Positions 46,465 through 57,316 of a stretch of 64,000 nt of DNA are shown here, in pieces. Origin of the DNA: Armillaria gallica (lineage: Eukaryota; Basidiomycota; Agaricomycetes; Agaricales; Physalacriaceae); assembly GCA_037576215.1 (NCBI GenBank), contig JBANDB010000002.1, positions 6,634,001 through 6,698,000 on the forward strand, in the 5' to 3' direction. Made by a program: the position numbers and the translations under genes. How positions within the stretch are numbered: position 1 is the stretch's first letter; each line of letters begins with the position of its first letter. Below the pieces are notes generated by a model that saw only the letters and a program-made list of their open reading frames with translations, had not been told where the DNA came from and did no database searches.

Positions 46465-48345
46465 TTGGAAAAGGAAACTGAAGTAGCTGTTCAGATAGAC
46501 GTACCGTATACAACCAACTCCGGTGGTTACGGGTGTAGCTATTCACGGACATACAACATATAGGTCTCATTTACCACATATTGTTGTCCACGCTGTCGTC
46601 CTCGATTGCGATGCCAAATTCAGTCGGCAACTGCCGCCCCTCCTGAAACCTTGACTCCCATCTTCGTCGTCATTCGCAGTAATTTGTATGCAGAAATGAA
46701 GAAGGTCGAGCTAGGAGAACACTGTAGTTGCGGTGTCATACGGTACGAATGCAGCCACTTGAGGAGACTCGCGATGGCGTCCTTCTGTCGGTTGGATCTA
46801 GGCTAGAAGAATTTTCAAGGAATTATCTGGGGAAAAAAGTATATCTGCGACTTAGTTGAGCGCCGTCCTCCGTTTCCGCCCCTCTATACGACGCAGACAG
46901 TCTCGGGCTGTTTACACGTATATTCTCTGAGTAGACACACGACCTTACGCTGGTACCGACGATGTCACCGCTGCCATCCGACTCTCTGGGGTGTGCTTCC
47001 TCTTGTTCGGTATCTGATTCTGTGGTTGCTTTGCTCTGGTTACCCGAGTCTGAGTTCCTAACAGGCGTCTTTGTTTCCCTTCATCATCATGGAAATGCTA
47101 CCCTCATTTGTGTTTGCACAGGCCCCTCATCTTACCTGTTCTTAACATCTCTGAGGCCTAAATGGACATCAGCTTTAATAATTAAGATTCGATCCTGTAT
47201 CTACTTACTAGTTCGATGGCTAACGCAACGAGGAGGAAACAAAGATATCAAAAAGCATCCGCGTTCACATCAAAATGGAAGGCGTCAATGCATATATGGA
47301 TCTCCTTTGCAGCTGGTTTTCAGATAATCGGAACGAACGTGTGTGTGAACGGGCAACGGACCCTGCTACATCTATGAAGTGTCGGTCGTCTTACGTCCAA
47401 GTCGTGTCTTCAATGTTTACGGCGTCAAGTCACTTTCCCAAGGATTTAACGTTTGCCCTGCTTCTGATAAAACCCGTGGCCTCTCCTGACCGTTATCGAT
47501 GGACCATGCGCAAGATATTTCTGGATTGTAATGCAGATGCTGTGAGTATTTCCCAGTATGATGGTTAACGCATCGAGGAATGAGGAAAATTTTTCCAAAC
47601 ATTCACGTAAGTCAATGCAGTTATCGGAATGTATTCATCGAAGCGCTTGTCCCTCGATAACAGAGGAAGCGAAATGAAGGACAAGATCTCTTTCAGCGCT
47701 TATACATGACACGTTCACCCCGCTCGACAGCGGTCATCTGACACAGGGTAATAGAAGGCGTCAATAGACGGACGGATCTCCTTTGCAGCAGTCCTGTTGC
47801 TGTTCAGAGAATCCGGAGAGTGCGAGCGCCCGTGGAAAGCAGAAGGAAAATAGATCCTTGCTACATGTGCGTGCATCTATAACGTGTGGCGCTTATTGAT
47901 TCCTTTTGTCATTATGAATTCGATTGTAAGCACAAACACGTCTCTTAGTATCAACATCGTAATTCGCAGCGTCCATGACTAATTCTCAAGATTGTCTGGG
48001 GTGAGCTTTTATCCCTCAGTTGGTGGATATGGAGGAGAGAAACAGTCAACTTCAACCCATCGTGCTTTACAAGGAATTTCAACATACACTTCCTACCAAA
48101 GCGAAGAAGTGATAAAAATAAATCATGTCATTTTGAAGAGGGCTTATGTCCGTGAGGATTTCGCGTCCACGGTTCCTAGGAACAGAGACACCCTGAAACA
48201 AAGTTAGCAAGTAGATGATGAAGTTGAAATGAGATGTACAAGTCAGAATTGAAGCGCTGTGAACGGGTAATGAATGATAGGGATGGTAGTGGTGATGGTT
48301 AAATAGTCGTCCGCTGAGGTATCAATCATCGATACCATCGGAACT
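46465..48345. other. Intergenic; partial repeat but no gene
   Basis: A block near 47270-47340 (gaaggcgtcaatg...gatctcctttgcagc) is partly repeated at 47755-47830. ORFs of 97-121 codons exist but have no domain. Nothing else recognised. Confidence 0.4.
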
Positions 48346-48419
48346 AATGGCAAATGAACGCCATCACGGATTGTGGCACCGTGAAAGATGCACTGGGCGC
48401 CCTGGGGACGGTCACAGTC

Positions 48420-50901
48420 TTAGCCTCGCGAGGCGCCCTCGAGTCCCCTTTTCTGAACAACGGCAACACACATCGAGTCCCACAAACGCCTGCTCTCCGG
48501 CGCGGCTCGCGCTCCCCCGCGGATCTCAGTGAAAGGCGACTCCTGGACGATACCCGACAAGTCCATATACTCCGTCGAGAAAAAAAGCTTCAAGAACCCA
48601 ACATCCACATCCTGACCTTCTCGTAGCGTGTACATGTGCGGAACCGTCCCACTCGCGCCGTACCCAATGGCCAACGACTCCCCAGGAGGAAGGGAAACAT
48701 CAGTGTTGTTCTTCGCACCCCCCGGTTGGTAGTACGAACCTGCAAATGAAGTCATTAAAGAGGAAAGTGGGGATGAGAGAGAGAGATGGCGTACTGATGC
48801 TCAAGTCACTGACATCAAAATAGAACATCCAAACATAAAGAGGTACCGACATCGCATCGGTAATCTTGAATCCGTAGATCCCTTCCTCATCGACATCAAC
48901 CATAATCACACCTCCAACATTCAGATTGTGGCCATTGGGATCAGGCATCAAAACCTCTTCCAAGTCGTCCGTGTACTCTCCGGTCTCTTTAAGCTTCATA
49001 CACTCGAGTGTGCTTGTGGCGAGGGGACTCCGTTTGCTCGAATGGCGAAGGTACCAGTAAAAATCAGCCAAACTCTGAAGAATGCGGTGGAGAGCGTCCG
49101 AATCATCGATGTCAACCCCGAATGGCATGTGTGTTAGCCCATGTTGTCGACAAAGCTTGTCCATGATCTCGAAATGGACCACCTCACCATCCGCGGCAAC
49201 GACCAGATCCGGTTTATCGTCCCGGCTCCTCACCAAACGGAATCCTCTCTTTCCTGCTTCCATCTCGTTGGCTATCCGCTCGAAGACACCCAGTAACCTT
49301 TCGTTCTGCTCGACAAAAAGGCGAACATCTTGGTCCTGACCAACCCGAGTCTGCAAGGCATATCCGGAAGCAGCAAGGGGGAATGGGGCTTCATTGCCCC
49401 GCGCGGAGAGAAATTTACATGAGGAGGTGAAAGCGGCTGTATTTGAAACAACGACGGTTCCCAGAGTAGATGTCATTCTTCTATCAGCAAAGACAGCGAA
49501 CTCGGCGTTCTTTGTGATCCCATGGGCCTCGCCAGCTTCCAAAACGTACATGCCCGGCGTGTTAGCGGACGCGCGGATGGGATACAATTCGCGTTGTGAG
49601 CTGGCTACTTTGGAATTGAACAGGTATCGAGATTGGTGAACACCCTCACACTGCGGGTCTTGCCTATACCAGACAAATCAGTGTTGGCAGACTAGGACAC
49701 GAAGGCGGGCTTACGCATGAAGATCAGGCAGACTGGTTATCATGTCCTTGTAAGTAAGCTTGTCGATGCCCTTTTCCCGTAGCAAGTTTAACAACGCTGA
49801 AGTAAATACGCCGCGTCCATCTCTTTCTCCGGCTTCTTGCCCGTGCTTACAGGCTGCAAGGAGCACGTGTGATAACAGACCTGTCTTCTCGAATCCCTTT
49901 GCAACGTCACTCGCCCGAGCATCCGGCTCAATTTCATGCAAGAGATTTTGAGCGATAGCGTAAGTCTCTGGGAGATCGATCCCGCGAACGGCGAAAGTAG
50001 GATCGTCGGCGTCATCGGTCCGCGTGCCAGAGCCAGAGTGACAACAATCGAGAATGACAGTCTGTCGGTACACCCGATTAGATACGTTGCGTGATAGAAA
50101 CGAGTGAAAACTTGCAATATTGTCTGACTTCTTCGTCGCGAGGTCTGAAAGAAGATGAGAGAGCTTCATATCTAGTACACCTTGACCCTGCTCGGAGTCG
50201 TCCGACCCGCTCGTGATAAAGTCGTGTGGAACCAGCATTTGTATCTTCCCGTTGGCGCTGGGCCATCCCGATGGTGCATTTACTTCAGCACCATGCCCTG
50301 CGTAAAAGATGAGAATCGGGTCATCCTTCTTGATCTTCGGGTTTTTCCCAAGGTCCTTAATCGCCGCCTCGATAGTCAATCTCGTGGCTTCCTCGTTGCG
50401 AAGATTCTTGATTTGTCCCGTTGGAACGCGGAGAGTCTCTTGTAAAAATGTGCTGATGGCGCCGGCATCGGCAACAGCACCACTCAGGTTTGGGATCCAG
50501 TTCGAAAGGTACTCGTCGATGCCAATAACGAGTGCAAATAGCGGGGCAGGACTAATCATTGCAAAATCAATGCCATATTCTGGGGCGTGAAAAAAGAAAC
50601 CGACCGTCCAATGGTAATCGACCGTTGAGGACTGTGAAGTTCAGGGTTATTGTAATTTCTACTTTGGGATTAGCGTACGACATAGAAGACGGCTCTTCGA
50701 GACCATCTGCAGGCCTGCAAATTATCGCATCCGTGAATCAATTGTCTTTCAAACAGTAACTCCTTACGTTGGAGTAGTGTGGGAGCTGTTATTGAAAAAC
50801 AAGATATTTAATAGGAATCGTCGAAAGAATTGAAATGCTCCTGACCACAGTAGAACATCCAACACAGTGCTGACTGCGATGTTGAGCCACTTAAAAACCA
50901 T
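48420..50901 (-). CDS. Caspase-like protease C5, apparently intact, membrane-anchored
   Basis: Six exons close in phase: 50768-50901, 50601-50714, 50116-50551, 49715-50061, 48795-49663 and 48420-48739, 739 residues. The ATG at 50901 lies 80 bp below a TATA box. Residues 1-80 hold two hydrophobic stretches (STVLDVLLWSGAFQFF and EITITLNFTVLNG). The p20-like caspase domain (about 84-345) starts PAPLFALVIGIDEY, with His about 169 (FYAGHGAE) and Cys about 235 (DCCHSG). The C-terminal module of about 390 residues contains LEAGEAHGI, FRLVRSRDD, a helix ending DFYWYL, and a beta-rich end (LYVWMFYFDVSDL, GFLKLFF). Caspase-like C14 enzymes are Cys proteases. The intron before the Cys strand uses a GC donor and is 54 nt, so retention would add 18 residues without a stop. 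Exon 2's donor GTTTCT is weak. This is the only copy with no clear lesion. Confidence 0.72.
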
Positions 50902-50980
50902 GTGGATGACGACAGAGTCGCAAGAGCAACGCCGACGAGTGGGAGTCTACGTGCGGCTTGGACTGCAGCCTGGCGACACT

Positions 50981-50987
50981 TTATATA
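50981..50987 (-). promoter_or_regulatory. TATA box of C5
   Basis: TATATAA on the minus strand, about 80 bp before the inferred ATG at 50901, in a context related to C3 and C4 upstream sequences. It supports the upstream start over the internal ATG at 50559. Confidence 0.5.
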
Positions 50988-51569
50988 CGTAGTGGCCTCT
51001 GACATGCGTTCGCTGATTCATTAAAATAGCCGACGGCAAAGGTGATCCATCTGCGTATTGACATTATCCCATGTCTAGAAGAAGTCTTGTTAGAAGTAGC
51101 GGAAGGCAAACTCGTCCCCTTCAGGAAACGCTGCAGTGTCCTGGAGGCGAGTTCTTCATGTGTCGACGGTCATGTAGGGTAGGATACGATCTATGCATAT
51201 ATGAGTCTCTGAGACACTAGGAAGTAATTTGAGGGTAGTCATACTGTTGGAAACTCATCCATCACCTCCGACACCGGCGAGGGAGACATGGCGGCAGAAC
51301 ACAGGACTGTCGGTCGCATACCAGCCAATTTATTTTAACTGAAATTATGTCGAGGAGGCCAAAAAACAGTATCGTAAGAGAAAGGCGAGTGGTGGCTGCT
51401 CGAGGGTATGCGATTGAAACACCACGCCAGCTAATGACAGGGGGAATGGTATGAAATGAAAAAGGCAAGGATAAAGCTCTAGAATCCAGAGGTTGTTGCA
51501 CTAAAACCATCTTACAGCATAGCAAGAAGGTTAAGCCATGCAAGAACGTTCAACGTGCAACCCCGAAAA

Positions 51570-52320
51570 AAGTTTGAAAGCTTGTGGAGCGAAAGAGACT
51601 GTTGATACGAAAATATTTCGATTCGGCGTAGTGGAAGAGTTAGCAGCTGGTGGCTGTGCAAGCGTTCCCCTTTCTGCCTGCCACGCCAACCAACACCAGA
51701 ACATCGATGCCGACCAAGGACCCGGCGGCCGTCAAATACTAAAACTCGCCAAGTTTCTTCGCTATCTGCCACGACATCGAAGGATGGAAACAAGTGCATG
51801 CCCATTCCGGGTACAAACTGCATGTTCAATTGGGCTCATTGCGAGTTTGAGTTTGCCATCGCATCGAGCAGCTAAGAGCAGCGGTGTGGACGAACGAGAC
51901 TCATTTCACGCCTGGTACGTCCTGTCATTGCAATATCTATGGGTCCTCATTGACGGATGTCAGATCGCCCTGCTGGAACATTTCGACGGGCTGGTATAAA
52001 AAGTCCACCTACAGCCTCGCCTATGATGCGCATATGTGCTGATATATTGTACTGTGGCGAGATTCCATGATGAGGCTTTCGCGGAGTAGCAGATTGAGGA
52101 GTTTGGGAGTCGGAGGAGTTTATGGTGGAAGGGAGAGGTGGTTCAAAGCCGTCGGTGGTACTCGGGGTAAGCAGCTTGTTGCCATGGTGAGCTTAGCCAC
52201 ATTCCTCCAAGCTATAAGTTTCAATGACGTTTCTCTGCGCAGTTTGATAGGCTACTCCAGACTGGCTCGTTTGGATTTCAGTGGGCACTCCTTACAAGCG
52301 GGCGACGATCTGTTCTTTAA
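51570..52320 (+). pseudogene. Zn2Cys6 regulator relic T3
   Basis: Aligned over its length with T1 (from 28890) and T2. Family blocks in order: GRQILKLAKFLRYL, IGLIASLSLPSHR, DERDSFHAWYV, then WYKKSTYSLAYDAHMC near 51993. One frame stays open for 153 codons (51538-51999) but mixes true and shifted blocks. The zinc cluster is absent. It faces UbiA copy B downstream, repeating the regulator/UbiA tail-to-tail layout. Confidence 0.5.
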
Positions 52321-52714
52321 CTAGGTTCGGACCCCGGTGGTTTCTTTCGCAACTAATACTCACACAGTCTCTAGTATCCACCTCGACGATGATCAGGGTG
52401 CATGAATGACCAGCTGATACACACTCGTCGATCTAGGCACTCAAGAGCACTGAGTATTGGCAGGGACTGCCGATGTGTGGGTCCGTTTCATGCCTATTTG
52501 TCAGGCCTAACAGTAACGGTTTTCCTTAGTTTTCGTCCTAGGCAAATTGTCCTGTCAACGACAGATACCCATGCACTAATGATAAGTATTCTGTGTGCTT
52601 TCTTGCTTCGTTCTGTACGATGCGCTCCATGTATCGTTGTTGTAATTCGATCTGTAAAGAAGACATATTACTTCACAAGACACGACGCGACGAAGCAGAA
52701 ATTTAATAATAATA

Positions 52715-52765
52715 CCGACTCGGGGCCGTTGTAGATTTGCGGACAGATATAAATATCCGAGTCCG
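52715..52765. repeat. Conserved hairpin downstream of T3
   Basis: Third copy of the CGACTCGG...CCGAGTC hairpin, here preceded by an extra ATTTAATAATAATAC-like insertion. Confidence 0.45.
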
Positions 52766-52900
52766 CAAGCGAGATTTAAATCTTCGTTGAGAGGAGGACT
52801 TACGCTGCTGCCGCAAGTCTATTTCATTTTGTTGACGAAATATCAAGAGCGAATAAATATTGTTAAGTTAAGAGTGCAGTCGTATGTAGTACTAAGTAGT

Positions 52901-54159
52901 TTACAGAGGGATTCCTTCAACGACCCGATGAACGACAGCATCAACAACCAATCCAGTAAGAATCAAATTCCCAATGGTGGGTGTGTGCAAGAAGAATTGC
53001 ATACACTGCCTCGGCTATTCGATATCCGTCACAGAGAGCTCCTTCAAAAGAACAAACGCTGAAAGCGCCACGGAAACGTGGTAGGCAATTCCCTGCTCGT
53101 TGAGGTGATCGGCCCATGACATCAACGCTGTGAACCCGACAGTGGTAGCGGAGTAGATGGGGATCGTGCGTCTGCCACACTGTATAGCGAGCGACTTAAT
53201 GCCAATCCTCACGTCATCTACCTTGTCCTAGTGCTGATACACGGTCTCGTACGTGATCTTCCACATCGTCGCACCGAGGTATGCAGCAGTGAGGACGTGG
53301 TAGGGAATTACACCGTCAGGTGCGAGATCGGCCCATCCCATGCCCATGTAGACACCGATATTGAACATCAAGTCCTGAGTGAAGGTTAGAATCTGGTATT
53401 CAATGTGTATCGCGAGTCTACTCACCAAGGGAATGGGTGCAAAGAACATCCAGCGCTTGCAAGTCGGGTACAGCACATACAACGGCCACACATACATGGA
53501 AATTCGCAGACTGAATGGAAGAGCGAGGTCAGCATAAGAAAGCAATGTCAGAGCGAAAATACTTACGCGTCAGGACTCAGAACCTTGTAAGCCAAAAAGA
53601 CACCAATCATGACTTGGAGGGAGAAGAACAATCAGGTACGCTCGATGCTGATAGCGCCTCTTGGGAGTGCCCGATTCTTTGTACGCTCGACGTTCGCATC
53701 AATATCGTAGTCAAGGATATCGTTGATAGTCATGACCTGAGATCAAAGATGAGATGGAGAAGATGGCTTTGGGGAATTCAGACTCACCAAGCATTTGATG
53801 CCGATGCAGAGGAAAAAGTAGGTGACAGCTCGGGTAAGGCATTCCATTCCCGTCAGCTCAGGGTAAGCGTGATAAACCATCGCTAAAGATCACGCTAAGA
53901 TTACCGGTTAGCGAACGGAAACAGAAGCACATCACGATCCACACTCACCCACTAGAAGGAACACTGTCGCACATCCCATCCCATTTTGGAGACGGCAGAG
54001 CTCCCAGCAAGCACGGACTTCAGTCCAAGTCGGTGGTGCGAGTAAGGTACTGGCGTTCGAGAAGATCGAGACAAAACTCGAAGCGATCGTCTCCTTCGGA
54101 CCCTTCTTGGAGATCAAGGAGGTGGACGGATGTGAGCAGAGAGAGGTGGACAGAGCCAT
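52901..54159 (-). pseudogene. UbiA prenyltransferase copy B, full length with nonsense codons
   Basis: The whole gene layout is visible: exons 53949-54159, 53788-53882 and 53567-53736, then two more to the stop at 52901. The start MALSTSLCSHPSTSL leads to RACWELCRLQNG and LTRAVTYFFLCIGIKCL, both UbiA-like. The first Asp-rich motif is canonical (NDILDYDIDANVERTKNR). Three nonsense changes disable it: TGG to TGA (RAW in copy D) at about 53637, CAG to TAG inside the second motif (YQH*DKVDD) at about 53228, and TAG after VTDIE at about 53015. It is the best guide to the ancestral N-terminus, which is outside the window for copy D. Confidence 0.8.
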
Positions 54160-54334
54160 TGGAGGAAAGATGGTAGTATAACACTGTAAGACGCGGAGAA
54201 GCTGGTCTCTTCTCCTCTTCCCATCCTTCCCATATATACCAGTTGGCGCAACCTTCCACTTGGCCGTCGGAAATGAAACAACAACCCGGAAACAGGCGCA
54301 GGAACGACGCTCCAGGGACAACGGCTGCTCAATG

Positions 54335-57316
54335 AAATTTAACCGAGGACAGTCCGAATCTCAGATTGATACTCGACGCTGTGATCGTAGTCGATCGAGG
54401 TGAGATTTCCCTCATGCGGTTACGCCCGCTAACCGATCGCGTTCATCCTCCGACTCGCACACCGGGAGCGGTGATGCCCAAATGGGGACATGCGAGACAA
54501 TCTTGGCCGCTATGCGTAGATGCGATAGGGAAAACGAAGGATCTCCTGGAACGGTAGTTTGACCGATTTGACACACGTCATAAAAGATTCGTAGATATAT
54601 TTGCTCGCCACGGGAGCTATCCAGTATTCACGTTCGAGACGTATCCTTTCTGCGCGGATGAAGCTGAAAAGCCAGGGCACTGTCTTACAATAACAGGTCA
54701 ATTTTTCACGAATAAGCCATAGTATTGATACACTTGCGAAAAGATCGTATTCCCTCTGCGGCAATATTTATCTGAGAATTCCTCCATCAGTACCACACCA
54801 TGCGGGAGTACTAATACGGTCCTGGAGACGCTGGTATTCAGCTTGAATAACCCTTGCTCAGCTTGCTCGGTTCACATAGACAAAGCAAAGGCAGCCGGTA
54901 CGTGAATGACGGTCGATGAGAGAAAACCTTTATTTGTTTCTGTTACTTTTGATTGCGTATCCTAACGTAGGATCAGCACAGCCACTGAAGCACTCTTCTC
55001 CTTCCCCGACTTTCATCTTGAACTCACTCTCAGCTTCACTGTATTGCTTTTCGCATACCATCACGGCCTTCAAGCTTTAATTTTTTCATAGCCTGGGTTT
55101 CTGTGATCTCGTGTACTTATCACCTCAATACCCATTCTTTCACTGACACTCAGCCGGAGTCAGTGACGGTGCCAAGAGTCAGACTTGGCGACCGTACCGT
55201 CTCATACTGCATTGGAGAGCTTGAATCAAAGTCACCCAGCACTAGCAGGGCACTGCCACCCAGTAGCGAGTGGTGAGATAGGGAAAGCCAGACGTGAGGG
55301 TGTGCGCGTTCTGAAACAGAACGCGACCGAAACCTGCTCCACCAAGATTAAGCTCTGCGCTCCGCACACGAACAGGCTGACTGCATATACTCACCCTACG
55401 TCGCGACCCCTTCAGCTCGTCACAGTATTCTCGCCTCGCCCCTTGATCCCGACGCCGGATTTCTGAACGATTAACTGAAATGTCCGAACTTGAAGTCGAC
55501 CTCGTTTGGACATGACTCAAAGGCAAATTCCCATACAGCTAGGCGGCGCTGGGTCCAAGCAGCGGACAGAGCAGCGGGAGGGAGGGATGTCGGCCTTGCA
55601 GAAGAGGAGGGATGGTGGAAGGAGGTCATCGGTGGCTGTGGAGGGCAGTATTCTGCAGTGAAGGCGGAGGGTCGTCATGATCGCCGGAAAGGAACGTCGG
55701 AGCTCGGACGTGTGTTGAAGGGCAGGAAACGGTCGTCTTTGAGGGTCGCTGTCGTCTTGAGACGGTCGTCGGAAGGGAAAATCGGGATTCGGAGGGGACC
55801 TGAAGAGCTTTGAAGAGGCAGATACCAAGGGGATACTAGGAGTGGAGCGGAGGGGTTGAAGAGGAAGGGATGGAGTTAGTATATGCGCAATACAGAGCCA
55901 AGCTCAGGGAGAAGTTGGGCGAGAAGAGCCATAGACGGGGCTGTACAGCAGTATGGGCGTGACGGGTGGTGGTCAGGAATGGCAACAGCGTTGAGGGAAA
56001 GACGTTGCGGCGCGGAGTGTAGCCTCGGACCCCGGATACTGGGGGCATTGCCGGCGGAGTTATGTCAAGAGTTGGCAAGATAAACAAGGTAGGCAGTAGT
56101 GAGAGCTATTGAGAGCTATTGAAAAATTGGAGGGTGAGGGGTTTTTCTCGGTTAGTGATACCTGATAATACCTGCCCAGTGCCAATACCAGGGATTACCA
56201 GGTGATACCGCACAATACCCGGTATTACCGGGTACTACCGAGTATTACCGGGTATTATCAGTACCAGCACCATACAATCCCGACGGTGAGTCTGGCAAGT
56301 GTGGGTGCATGCTATGATCCGGGCCGAAACATCACGATCACTATTAATAGGCGCAAGAAAAACATAGTGCGTACAGAATTGCCAGAGGAGCGTCTAAGAA
56401 TTCAAGAAACTTGAACGCTCTACGTACGGTTGCAATCGGTAGTGATGCTTAGTAATATCTGTGAACAGATGCCCACCACGTTATACAGGCCATTCCCAAT
56501 TGGGACTAATTGGGACCCGCCCCGGGTACCACATCAACCTGGACCAACAGCAGCCAACAGCACGCATACCGCGCATACCGGGCGGACCACCTGTGAATGA
56601 GCTCGGAAGTATCTCCTCCCGAAACTGTCGGTTCTTTGGCTTCATCTGCAAAACCTTGCAGAGCCTTGCTCTCCAATGGAAACACTATTATCCTTCGATC
56701 AATACTACGTACATTTCCTGCAGAACCGTTCCATCTGACATCAACGGCGGCAGAAATCGAGGGTGCTGATATCGGTCATTTGGCCCATAATTGTATTCTC
56801 GAGCTCTCTGAACAGCCAGGTCGTGGAGGTCTAAACCTTTGAAGCGGAAAACCTTCGTGAATATCGCGTTCTCGGGACTCTCGGGAGATATCTGTGAAGG
56901 CTTACAGCACCTGCATTACATAATTATGCCATCTCAGTTTCTCTAATGTGTCTGCCCCATGTCTAGGGGGCTGATATCTCGTTTTACGGATACAGTTTCT
57001 CAGGAATAGACAGGCGAACCACGATGGTATATACTCGCCTAATACTGTAGTAAGACCAGCGGCATTTCCGACTTCACGGTAATCACTGAGCGGTAAATTT
57101 GTGCCTGAAAGCAATGTTGTATTCCGACTCGGATCTGTTGACCTGGTCTCATCTCCTCGCTCTTCTGCTCTCAAACCTTCTGTAGAGGATGCAAGGGTGT
57201 ACGCGGCATTGTAGATTTGGCCGGGAAGTCACAACATCCCCTACCTCGGCCAGTTCGCCATGCGCGTGAGAACAGAGTTTTAAGATACAAGGATCAGGAC
57301 GAAAGTATTCAGTGAC
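54335..57316. other. Intergenic; low-complexity and unrecognised ORFs
   Basis: 55480-55830 is purine-rich on the plus strand (ggagggagggatg-type words). ORFs here mirror that composition and are not treated as genes. A frame at 56597-56842 reads through about 80 codons without a recognised domain. The segment includes the tandem array listed separately. Confidence 0.4.
56152..56262. repeat. TACTACCGGG-type tandem repeat, second array
   Basis: Units such as ggtattaccg, ggtactaccg and agtattaccg repeat head to tail, closely matching the array at 6117-6215. Confidence 0.55.

Noticed and set aside
51538..51999. A 153-aa novel protein at relic T3
   Set aside because: Its blocks match regulator-family pieces from mixed frames and the DNA aligns with relics T1 and T2.
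55480..56090. Overlapping ORFs of 66-107 codons
   Set aside because: They mirror a purine-rich low-complexity tract and are open on both strands with no domain content.
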